Positions 1 to 9,110 of a stretch of DNA of 64,000 nucleotides are shown one piece after another (the first letter of the stretch is position 1; each line of letters begins with the position of its first letter). This stretch comes from Ostrinia nubilalis. Its lineage: Eukaryota; Arthropoda; Insecta; Lepidoptera; Crambidae. A program made the translations under genes and the position numbers. The notes under the pieces are model-generated. The model made no database searches. It worked only from the letters and a program-made list of their open reading frames with translations, and had not been told where the DNA came from. Location of the stretch: positions 7,378,001 through 7,442,000 of the forward strand of contig NC_087104.1 of assembly GCF_963855985.1 (NCBI RefSeq). The letters run 5' to 3'.

Positions 1-843
1 TTGGTTAAGGATGTGTTACTGTACGTGCAAATGATCCTTGTGATTATTGTTAACAAAATGTAATGGGACAACACTGTTACTAAAGTCGTTTTGCATACTT
101 TATAGTATTACTCTAGGTCCCAATCCCAACCTTGGATAGAAACCTTGTAATTACTTAATTTATCTTTTGAAGGACCATATTTTATTTCACATTTGGGCAA
201 TTATACCTACTGATTTATAGAATCTGCTGGTTTTTCAATGTCTATCTATAGCCCCACTAGAGATTCGAACCCATGTCCATTAAAGATTCAGTCAGCTACT
301 AAGTCACAGAAGCATTGAATTTAAATGTAAAGAAGACATTCATCAAGATAAGTTTGTATGTAATTTTCTAAAATAATCCAAAGCATTTATTCAACTACAA
401 TCTACTGTCATAGCAATATGTGTTATTCTCAGTTGTCACCCGTGACAGGCGGCATATGCACGCGGCTGTTCCCACTGGCCCCGTAACGACCTGTCAGACC
501 TGTCACTACTGTGATACTGTCACGGCGCGGCGAGGTCCCGTCGTCCGCCATCGCAATGATGACAGTATCTCTGCTTTCATCAGGACCCTTCGGTTGTTTC
601 ATTATTTTTATATCAGTCGATCTGTTAGGTTTTTGAGCGGTGTAAGTTGCTAATGTTTTTTAAAACGTATTGTTTTTAGTACCTAACTCAGAATACGGAA
701 CAAACCAGAAACCGTCAACGGGCGTAAATGTGTATTCATATAAATTACTCCAAATCGCACTAATTTGACTTTAGAGCAATTAGTCAATGGCCGGCGCGCG
801 CATTGTTTACATATCCGTCAGATTGACACTTTATAATTAAATT
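1..843. other. Non-coding stretch, mixed composition
   Basis: I see no gene here. Bases 420-600 are clearly richer in G+C than the surroundings and carry a short open frame of 77 codons with no recognisable domain. On the minus strand at about 245-315 there is a tRNA-like B-box (GGTTCGAATCTC) that could be the head of an old tRNA-derived SINE, but no matching tRNA fold is convincing. Confidence 0.4.
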
Positions 844-920
844 AAGCCGTCTTGTGCCGTTCCAACATGTAAGAATGCTACTGGAATTACGAAGAAAGTG
901 CATGGGATCATGTTTTATCC
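844..920 (+). pseudogene. THAP zinc-finger first-exon fragment, start codon lost
   Basis: The plus-strand frame reads K-P-S-C-A-V-P-T-C-K-N followed by GITKKVHGIMFYP. It carries the opening C-x4-C and the hydrophobic/aromatic step typical of the N-terminus of THAP-type (C2CH) DNA-binding zinc fingers. The segment is 25 codons plus 2 bases and ends exactly at a consensus splice donor, GTAAGT (921-926). The position matching the initiator Met of the related fragment at 29006 is AAG here, and an in-frame stop lies two codons upstream. The start therefore seems to have mutated. The second half of the finger (Cys-x2-His, AVPTF) is not found downstream; a TIR element begins 30 bases after the donor. 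It is either a dead host exon or a remnant of a THAP-bearing transposase (P-element type). The domain call rests on motif recognition only. Confidence 0.5.
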
Positions 921-952
921 GTAAGTAGCACATTTCCAATTCATTTTAATTA

Positions 953-1673
953 TAGCCTGACCAGGAACATAAAAACCCTCGCCATGTTGCGGAAAACTAA
1001 TGGTACTAATTTCTTTTAATGGCAACAGTAACTGAAAACTTCATTGACATGTCACCTTGCATGTCAGCCTATTGCTGTCAAAGTGTAAACAAACTTTATT
1101 TTAAATGTGCGCAATTGATTTTGTGAATTAAATTGCTAAAATCTTTTTATAGTCGTGAAAGAAAAGTGGTTCACAATGTGTTAAAGTATTTGTCGAAGGG
1201 AAATACTAAGGGTTCGGACAATATTTTCATTGAATAATGTTTCCGACAAAGGTTGTCAAATTGACTGTCATGTTTATCGTATAGTACAGTCCACTATGAA
1301 AATTAGCTGTGGTTTGTTTCAACTACCTATTTTAAAATTTTCTGTCACTTTCTAAGTGTTGAATTTTATGGAATTGGGAAAGAAGTACCGAGTTTGAAGC
1401 GTATTCAAGTTCTGAATTTGATTATTGATGAATAATAAAATAAATCCTACTAGCTCGATTGATGGTTTCATTTAATTTATTTAAACCAGGTTACCTATAA
1501 TAATATTTTTTGGTTAATTTATGAAAATATCAAATTAGCCCGTAATCCTGAATCCTGATGATACATAAAGTTAGCCTATTAATTTAACACAGGTACGACT
1601 GTACTCAGTGTTGCACTATCAAATGCGATTGACGCGCCTCTATGCCAGGGTTTTTATGTTCCTGGTCAGGCTA
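953..1673. mobile_element. TIR element, family 'AGCCTGACCAGG', copy 1
   Basis: The ends are matching inverted repeats of about 28 bp (TAGCCTGACCAGGAACATAA at the left and its complement at the right), flanked on both sides by TA, so a TA target site is likely. The element is about 720 bp. It encodes no transposase. An internal stretch at about 1153-1238 is open for 27 codons (starting RERKVVHNVLKYLSK) after a TTTTTATAG acceptor-like sequence, and is kept in the second copy. It is non-autonomous. TA duplication suggests Tc1/mariner mobilisation, but the termini are not the usual CAGT and the superfamily is left open. Confidence 0.75.
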
Positions 1674-1675
1674 TA

Positions 1676-2158
1676 AATAATAATTTTCAAAAAAAATCAC
1701 GGTTGTATTTTGTAAGTGTTGCCACAGGTCAACGGAATATTTTACCCTACTTTTTTATATTGAATTACATTTGTCTATAAAAAATTCACGCGTTAATTTT
1801 GTTAGCGTTACCACAGAATAATGGAATATTTTCCCCATCCTTTTTGTTTTAATTAGTTTTTAGTGTAATTTCATCCATGACATGACAAGCTGATTAATTA
1901 AATTATAAGTGCCACTTGTGGTCTAAACTGAATAAATATTTTTGATTTTGATTTGATTTTAATATATTTAATTAATTTATAATATTACTCCGTAAATAAT
2001 GAGGAGATAATAAATTACTATCGTGAATTTCATACTTTCCCATTTATTCAAAAGTAAGGCATTGGTATCAACAGATCAGCAGCAGCAATATTTGTATATT
2101 TAATAATAATTTTAAGTAATTAATTATTGCTTACATACTTACTCTGATTTTCTTTCAG
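1676..2158. other. Non-coding stretch with LINE/SINE-type tail
   Basis: AT-rich sequence. At about 1905-1965 there is a run reading AATAAATATTTTTGATTTTG and on, which resembles the A/T-rich tail of non-LTR retroelements common in Lepidoptera. No gene is seen. Confidence 0.35.
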
Positions 2159-2194
2159 GATACACAGCCAGAGTTGCCTCGCAATCAAATTCAA
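2159..2194 (+). other. Candidate 36-base internal exon
   Basis: It is preceded by a strong acceptor (TTTTCTTTCAG) and followed by a donor (GTAGGT). In frame 0 it reads DTQPELPRNQIQ. It joins in the same phase to the acidic candidate exon at 2952, giving one continuous frame of 41 codons to a stop. No protein family is recognised. It may be a real small exon or a chance pairing of splice-like signals; only transcript data would tell. Confidence 0.3.
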
Positions 2195-2951
2195 GTAGGT
2201 AACTATTGGTGATGTTTTTGATTTGGATTCTGTTTTTGACTCCAAGAAAAGTTAAACTAAAAGCACTAACTGCGCCATAAACAAATGTTTTGTTGTCGAT
2301 ATGTTTACATAATAAAAAATCTTAAGTTTCTTTTTTGTTTTACTTGGCATTCTAAAATTTATATTCTACTTTTGTAATTGACTTTTAAATAACATATCGC
2401 ACGTTCATAATCAAACCGTCACTATACAAAAAAGTCGATTGTTCAGGAAAAGCATTTGAAATACTCAAATTTTAAAACCTTTGCAAAGTGTGCAAAATGT
2501 TCTTAAATGTTTTGTTTTTTGTTGAATACCAGTAGTGGCTTGTTTGGCTTTTACGGGAATATAATTATCTTTCAAATTATCATAATGGTTTATTTAATAT
2601 TTAATTTTTTCTCTAAAAATAGTGTCATTTTTCCACTAAAATTGAGACAGTGACAGTTTTCAATTAAAAACATGTTAATGTTGTATTATTAATTCCGGTA
2701 GAAATGTCACTATTTTCATATAAATTTGACGATGAAAGATTAAAAAATGATTATTATAAAATAAAACTAACATAGAAAAATCAGTAATTTTAATGAACTT
2801 AAAACTTTATAATTTGGATTAAGTGGTACCTATGGTAACAGTAATAAATGTAAATTATCGATCAGAAATAAATACGTTACACACATGAAATTACTATAAA
2901 ATTACATCATATAAATCAACTTCTTAGAAAATAAGGTACTCTTTTGTTCAG

Positions 2952-3041
2952 GCAGCCTTTAAACAACAAGAACTTGATGACCTCGATGAACTTGACGAAC
3001 TAGATAGTGATTTTTCATGGGAAAAGGGCTCAGAGAAGTAG
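2952..3041 (+). other. Candidate terminal exon with acidic Asp/Glu/Leu repeat
   Basis: A pyrimidine-rich acceptor ending TTTTGTTCAG precedes 29 open codons and a TAG. The frame contains KQQELDDLDELDELDSDFS, a short acidic leucine-rich repeat that looks like a protein tail and not random translation. The last residues (WEKGSEK) may already run into the edge of the neighbouring RTE copy. It lies inside the 34-bp inverted repeats, so it may be a captured host exon. I do not recognise the parent protein. Confidence 0.3.
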
Positions 3042-3990
3042 GTTTAAATTCTGGATCATTATCCAGCGGCCATTACCTCTGCGAGCTATGTGCCCCGCCC
3101 ACTGCCACTTGATTTTAGCGATTCTGCGGGCTATGTCGGTCACTTTGGTTCTCCTGTGGATCTCCTCATTTCTGATTCAATCACGTAGGGAAACTAACTG
3201 AGCATCGCACGCTCCATCACCTTTTGGGTGACCTCTCAGATCCATAAAATATCACTGGCAACACACTGATAAAAGACTTTTGTCTTGAGGCACTACGGTA
3301 TTTCGGACGTGAGAATATCACTAAGCTTCCCGAACGCTGCCCAGCCGAGTTGGATTGACGATTGACCTTTTTCTCGAAGTTGGACCTACGTAACTGGACT
3401 GTTTGTCCCAGGTATACATAAATTGTCAACAAACTTTCGAGTGTAGTCTCCAGATGAGTGGATACTACATGGACATTTGACATGTTTTTTGTCTTGTCCG
3501 TATTCATTTTCAGGCCCACTTGTTGAAGAGGCTCTACTTAGGCCATCGAGCATTATGCCTAGATCTTCCACAGTCTCAGCCATGATTACGACATCGTCAA
3601 CAAATCGAAGGTGGATGATGTACTCGTTGATATTTATGCTGAATCCACTCCAGTCCAGAAGCTTGAAAACATCTTCCAGGGCGGTGTTGAACAGTATCGG
3701 AGATATTATGACGTCTCCCTGTCTTACCCCTTGCTGCAACTGGATGAGTTTCGAGTCCTGATCCTGGAGACGAACCGACATTGTGGCGTTTTCGTACAAG
3801 CCTTTCAACACTTCGATGTATCTATAGTAAATTTGGCACCGTTGGAGAGACTGTAGCACTGCTCAGATCTCGATCGAATCCAAGGAATTTTCATTTCTTT
3901 ATAGTTACTTTTGTGAAGCCTCAATGTAACGTTGTTGGTGATCGAATAAATAAATAAATAATCCACAAACGCTAGATAAAGTTGTAATTG
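3030..3990 (-). pseudogene. Decayed RTE-type reverse transcriptase copy
   Basis: On the minus strand, broken frames match the intact reverse transcriptase at 21705-23180. They include LQSLQRC, NATMSVRLQ, GVRQGDVI, LRFVDDVVIMAE (the catalytic FADD box, here FVDD), KTKNMSNVHV and YVYLGQTVQLRRSNFEKKVN. Several frameshifts and stops separate these blocks. The endonuclease half is absent. About 70 bases at 3893-3960, ending in an AATAAATAAATA run, interrupt the match between the FDS and VDYEK codons and look like a small secondary insertion. The copy is clearly older than the 21.7-kb one. Confidence 0.85.
3893..3960 (+). mobile_element. Short insertion with (AATA)n tail inside the RTE copy
   Basis: Comparison with the other RTE copies shows extra sequence here that ends in four tandem AATA-type units, the usual signature of a 5'-truncated non-LTR element or SINE. 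It is too short to classify. Confidence 0.4.
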
Positions 3991-4582
3991 ATAATTTCTT
4001 TGATTTTACTAGTGTTTGGATTGACTGGTGGCATTTTTGTTAGCTGTTAAAAAAAATTATAACTACCTACTTAATCATTTAAAAATCTTTCTTGTTGTTT
4101 TAATATTACACAATTTGGATAAACACAATATTCTACGAAGTGATGGAACAATCTTCTTAAAAATGTAAGAGAAATATTGTCACTTTTTGTTTTAAGGCGT
4201 TTTTCGTATTACTTTATTGTGACTTATCTTAATGATTTGTAGTAAAAGCGTCTTTATGCTAAAAATGACGTTTTTCAACACAGAGTCCACATAACTATCA
4301 CGGCGTGCCCGTCCAGTTCCCGTCACTACTAAAAACGTGTCACTGTTACTCACAACATATTCCGGTTTCCCCATTAAACTCCATAACGACACTAGTCATA
4401 TCTGCCGAACTATTTGAGTTTTAAGCGATTTTTACAGCATGCACTTTTCGCGGAGCTCTGATAGATGGCGTTGTTAACTCAATTTCTCCCAATTTCGTAT
4501 AGTGACGGTTTGATTATGAACGTGCGATATTATACCTACATGTAGTATATTACACTATTTAATAGAAATAAATAATCATCTA

Positions 4583-5324
4583 TAGCCTGACCAGGAACAT
4601 AAAAACCCTCGCCATGTTGCGGAAAACTAATGGTACTAATTTCTTTTAATGGCAACAGTAACTGAAAACTTCATTGACATGTCACCTTGCACGTCAGTCT
4701 ATTGCTGTCAAAGTGTAAACAAACTTTATTTTAAATGTGCGCAATTGATTTTGTGAATGAAATTCCTAAAATCTTTTTATAGTCGTGAAAGAAAAGTGGT
4801 TCACAATGTGTTAAAGTATTTGTCGAAGAGAAATACCAAGGGTTCGGACAATATTTTCATTGAATAATGTTTCCAACAAAGGTTGTCAAATTGACTGACA
4901 TGTTTATCGTATAGTACAGTCCACTATGAAAATTAGCTGTAGTTTGTTTCAACTACCTATTTTAAAGTTTTTGTCACTTTCTAAGTGTTGAATTTTATGG
5001 AATTGGGAAAGAAGTACCGAGTTTGAGGCGTTCATGAGCAGACATTGCAGTTGAATATTCAAGTTCTGAATTTGATTATTGATGAATAATAAAGTAAATC
5101 CGTCTAGCTCGATTGATGGTTTCATTTAATTTATTTAAACCAGGTTACCTATAATAACAGTTTTTCGTTAATTTATGAAAATATCAAATTAGCCCGTAAT
5201 CCTGAATCCTGATACATAAAGTTAGCCTATTAATTTAACACAGGTACGACTGTACTCAGTGTTGCACTATCAAATGCAATTGACACGCCTCTATGCCAGG
5301 GTTTTTATGTTCCTGGTCAGGCTA
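4583..5324. mobile_element. TIR element, family 'AGCCTGACCAGG', copy 2
   Basis: This is a close copy of the element at 953-1673 in the same orientation, with the same inverted ends and TA flanks. It carries about 25 extra bases near 5033-5057 (TTCATGAGCAGACATTGCAG region) that copy 1 lacks, plus scattered substitutions. The internal 27-codon open stretch is retained (about 4784-4870), with one visible amino-acid change (Gly to Arg). No transposase is present. It starts about 50 bases beyond the right 34-bp inverted repeat. Confidence 0.75.
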
Positions 5325-5326
5325 TA

Positions 5327-6100
5327 CACTTAGTTACTTCGGAGTAAAAATTAAATTCATAGGTAGGTAGGTACTATCTATGCCTATGGCCAGTCATGTC
5401 GTCTCGTTCTATCGCAAAGAATCACCATTTGATGAGAGCGAGAGCAAAAACGGAAATGGATAGTTAACACTGTGGCCGTGTGTACTTATTTCACTTACTT
5501 ATTTTTTACTTGTTTAACATCTCTTTAAAAAATTACATAATTTTACCCCAAAAATGGGGGTGTCACACGGCGCTAGTAACACTAAAGGGGGTAGAGGGGC
5601 GCGGGAGGGGAAGTATTTTGGACACAAGTTGCCGCGTAGAAATGTTATCGAACACTCCTTCTGGTTTGTTCTGTATTCTGAGGTACCTAAGTAGTACTTA
5701 CACACTGTTTTGAATTAATTATGGATAACGGCATGCATGTCCATAATTAATTCCATCCATTTATAAACTATGAATATAGATCCTAGAATTACTTAATATT
5801 TCGACTTAACATACCAAAATGCCAAAGCATAATTTCTTAAAAGATACCTATAATAACACAAACGATGCTTGCTAAAGTGACGCAGCAAATCGAACGCACA
5901 GCGTTAAATAGAGCTCTGTGATTGGTTCATGTGTAACCCTGTGCGTCCACACGAACTGAGAGACTTCATAGTAATGTTTGTGAATACGGGCGTAAGTAAG
6001 GTAATAACTTGTGTCAAGAAGCAGTTGATTAAATCGAATTCATAATGTATTTATATTTATTTTATATTTATTCATATAGAATTCATATTTTATGTATTCA
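5327..6100. other. Non-coding stretch
   Basis: I see no gene. A G-rich patch at 5566-5620 has a short hairpin (CCCCAAAAATGGGGG). Overlapping frames on both strands at 5480-5713 are short and without domains. Confidence 0.4.
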
Positions 6101-6103
6101 TAA

Positions 6104-6445
6104 GGGGCCATCCATAAAGTACGTCACATGAATTTCATGATTTTTTAACCCCCCTCCGTCCTTGTCACAGGTGGTCACATTTCTGAGACCCCCCCCCTCC
6201 CTAGTGTGACGTCACATGTTTTGCAATTTCACATCGAAAAATTATTAAATTAACAGCAGTTCCGAAATTAGTTTTATTTCCATTTAAGTACTTTTTTATG
6301 AAATCAACATTATATCAAATATTTGAAACAATTGAAATGTGATGTCACGAAACTTAGGACCCCTCCCACCCCTTGTCACACCATGTCACACTTTGTCGAC
6401 CCCCTCCCCCCCTCTTTACGTGTGACGTACTTTATGGATGACCCC
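6104..6445. mobile_element. PIF/Harbinger-like MITE, 342 bp
   Basis: The inverted ends read GGGGCCATCCATAAAGTACG and its complement (one or two mismatches), with TAA on both sides (6101-6103, 6446-6448). That matches the three-base TWA target duplication of the PIF/Harbinger superfamily. The interior contains C-rich tracts and repeated GTCACA motifs and no open frame. This terminal sequence is one I recognise as widespread in insects. Confidence 0.75.
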
Positions 6446-6613
6446 TAATATACTTAACAATTGCGCAATATTTTTGTGTCATTTATTTTAACACATTAAA
6501 GATTATATAAATATTATGATTAGAAAAAATAAAACATTCACAAACACCCATTAAGGGTGTTCAATATTCCATTTATTGTGATAGTACGGGGAACCCTATT
6601 TTTATTTGATTTA

Positions 6614-7098
6614 CATTTACATTAAAAACTTGTAAAAAAACGCCATCTATTATTTATAACAATTGGCACCTACTAACCAGTCAGGCTGTATGTAACTATT
6701 CTACTCACCACTAGATGTCACTAAATTTCGACCTTCTTATTTGCATTTAAAACTTGCAAAAAGCGCCATCTATTATTTCTAAAAGTTAACACTTACTAAG
6801 CAGTCAGGCTGTTTGTAACTATTCTACTCACCACTAGATGTCGCTAAACTTCGACTTCCGTATTTGCATTTAAAACTTTCAAAAAGCGACATCTATTATT
6901 TCTAAATGTTAACACCTACTAAACAGTTAGGTTGTAAGTAACTATTCTACTCACCACTAGATGTCGCTATCTTTCAACCTCCTTATTTGCATTTAAAACT
7001 TGTAAAAAACGCCATCTATTATTTCTAAAAGTTAACACTTACTAAGCAGTCAGGCTATTTGTAACTATTCTACTAACCTCTAGATGTCGCTAAAACTG
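6614..7098. repeat. 123-bp tandem repeat, four units
   Basis: Four imperfect head-to-tail units are phased at 6641, 6764, 6887 and 7010, an exact 123-base spacing. Each unit carries AGCGCCATCTATTATT near its start and CACTAGATGTCGCTA near its end. The two motifs are near inverse complements (AGCGMCATCTA / TAGATGTCGCT), so each unit could fold on itself. There are no open frames. Neighbouring units differ by only a few bases, so the expansion is fairly recent. Confidence 0.85.
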
Positions 7099-7154
7099 TT
7101 ATGAAAAATGTTCAACTACTCATCAATAGATGTCACTACTCAACAAAATTCAGA

Positions 7155-7319
7155 GCCCCGATTTCGGTAATTTTTAACGTCAACAATCCAGACACGCTTC
7201 TCGATTCTGCGATACGATTGGTCGTTCAACAGCGTACGTCAGCTGTTTTGACCAATCGTATCGCAGAATCAGAAACGCGTCTGGATTGTAGACGTTATAA
7301 AAGTTACCGTAATCGGGGC
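7155..7319. mobile_element. Palindromic MITE, 165 bp, 5-bp target duplication
   Basis: The ends GCCCCGAT...ATCGGGGC are inverted, and TCAGA occurs on both sides (7150-7154, 7320-7324). Arms of about 70 bases pair across most of the element, including a 21-base perfect block (7203-7223 against 7250-7270). No coding potential. The superfamily is not assigned because a 5-bp duplication does not fit the common insect MITE groups cleanly; a shorter CAG duplication is also possible. Confidence 0.65.
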
Positions 7320-7324
7320 TCAGA

Positions 7325-8474
7325 ACTCAGACAATGCTTTGACCACAGACAAAACTTAATGTGTTGCCATATCAATTAATACGTCAGGGAGTGGCTCGCT
7401 CAAGTTTCAGATTTTTTTGGTTAGAGGCGCCTCCATCGCGCTCGCTTATACACATTTTGGCTCGACCGGCCTTCGCCTCGCTTCGCAGGGTTCGCGGTGA
7501 GGAGTGGACTGTGGATTCAGGGAATGAATAGTGTTGTGTGTGTTAAAGTGTAGTGTTTTGTTTATAAATTAAAACTCATTTAATTTCTTATTATTTATCT
7601 TCTAAGTTAGAGCTGATAAGAAGTTTGGGGTAAGTTCTCATTTCACTTCATTAATGTCATAACTTTACATCGTGCGAATCTTTCAAGCCAGATGAACACA
7701 AACGTGATGAGTGTTCAAGTGAAATTATCTATCTTATAACTTGCTAACTTGGAAACTATTTTAGAAATCACTGTAATTATACGTATTCTTGATAAACTCC
7801 TAAAAGAAACGTGTTTTCTTCGATCTGATTGAACATGTTTAATAACAGTTCTGTGTAAACACACGTAAACGTAGCATTTTGAAGCCATGATTTGAGGCAT
7901 CAGCTGACTTTTCATAATGACATAGTTTGGTTTTAGAACATGATACAATTTTTTTAGAGCAATCTAGGTAAAAATAAACTTTATTTATACATCCCCACCA
8001 TTCTCAGTTCAAGAGAAATCTTATTGAAAAAATTAGATGCTTATTGCAAAAGCTTAACAAATGCCTGCACTTCTTATCCAATGGTTCTAACACTTAACCC
8101 TGGGGCAGTGTTTACCTAGGTACTCATTAATAAGTATAACTTTTTATAATTACAGTAAACTCTATTTCATTATTACAGGTACTAAGATATTGTTTTACTT
8201 TAAAAAAATTAATAAAATCCATGTAGTAGCCCCTGACTACTGATAAGCTGCGGTCAAAAGATACCAGGACCTCTAGCTCTTATCTACAAGGCAAGGATTA
8301 CTATTTTTATATTATTCGATTCCACTTAATTTTAGTCTTATTTTTCCTACTTCATGATTAGATTAAAATAATTATGGTCATGCATCCTAAGCGGAGTCAA
8401 TAGAAAAAAATTTGTGTAATTAATTTACATATTACTATTTATTTTGATTATGAATTATGAACTTTATTTATTTA
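7325..8474. other. Non-coding stretch
   Basis: A G+C-rich patch at 7380-7520 is followed by AT-rich sequence. Short frames on either strand have no recognisable domain. Nothing further is seen. Confidence 0.4.
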
Positions 8475-8707
8475 CTAGCTTTCCGCCCGCGGCTTCGCCC
8501 GCGTGGAATTTTGTCTGTCACAGAAAAACTTTATCGCGCGCGTCCCTGTTTCAAAAACCGGGATAAAAACTATCCTATGTTCTTTCCCGGGACTCAAACT
8601 ATCTCTATGCCAAATTTCATCAAAATCGGTTGCGAGGTTTAAGCGGGAAAGCGTAACAGACAGACAGACAGACAGAGTTACTTTCGCATTTATAATATTA
8701 GTTGGGA
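8475..8707 (-). mobile_element. Helitron-like non-autonomous element, copy 1
   Basis: Read on the minus strand it starts TCCCAACTAATATTATAAATG and ends GCGGGCGGAAAGCTAG, with T following. The last bases include a GC-rich hairpin (CGCGG-GCGAAG-CCGCG) about 12 bases before CTAG. A 5' TC, a 3' CTAG with a nearby hairpin and insertion between A and T are Helitron hallmarks. Its GACA repeat (about 8659-8674) is typical of this lepidopteran repeat. It carries no Rep/helicase. Confidence 0.7.
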
Positions 8708-8770
8708 TATTAGTTGGGATTTGAGTGCTTTATTTGTAGCTTATAGAACCCTAGCTTTTTTTATATTTGA

Positions 8771-9003
8771 CTTGCTTTCCGCCCGCGGCTTCGCCCGCGT
8801 GGAATTTTGTCTGTCACAGAAAAACTTTATCGCGCGCGTCCCTGTTTCAAAAACCGGGATAAAAACTATCCTATGTTCTTTCCCGGGACTCAAACTATCT
8901 CTATGCCAAATTTCATCAAAATCGGTTGCGAGGTTTAAGCGGGAAAGCGTAACAGACAGACAGACAGACAGAGTTACTTTCGCATTTATAATATTAGTTG
9001 GGA
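8771..9003 (-). mobile_element. Helitron-like non-autonomous element, copy 2 (identical)
   Basis: Apart from CTTG instead of CTAG at the terminus, it is base-for-base the same as 8475-8707 as far as I can read. It has the same orientation and is displaced by exactly 296 bases with a 63-bp spacer. The spacer begins with a second ATTAGTTGGGAT, as if the first end had been used twice. Confidence 0.7.
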
Positions 9004-9110
9004 TTATTTTAATGTTGCTTTGTGATTTAATGTTAAGGGTTATAAAATAATACATAAAATATAAGACCTTTAACATATTCAATAGTAGATACATTAACAG
9101 ACACCTTTTT

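Larger units (their letters stand above)
2394..4530. mobile_element. Putative composite element bounded by perfect 34-bp inverted repeats
   Basis: Bases 2394-2427 are the exact reverse complement of 4497-4530 (34 of 34 bases, read directly), starting ATATCGCACGTTCATAATCA. TA dinucleotides lie at both outer boundaries, compatible with a TA target duplication. The 2.14-kb interior holds an exon-like acidic frame (2952-3041) and a decayed minus-strand RTE copy (about 3030-3990). No transposase was found, so any mobility would be in trans. Alternatively the pair could be the remains of two solo ends of one family. Confidence 0.5.

Noticed and set aside
245..315. tRNA gene on the minus strand
   Set aside because: A B-box-like GGTTCGAATCTC is present, but no acceptor-stem or cloverleaf pairing could be drawn; at most a SINE head.
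6614..7098. Regularly spaced repeats that could be mistaken for a CRISPR array
   Set aside because: The 123-base units are contiguous and similar over their whole length, with no unique spacers, and the setting is a eukaryotic genome.
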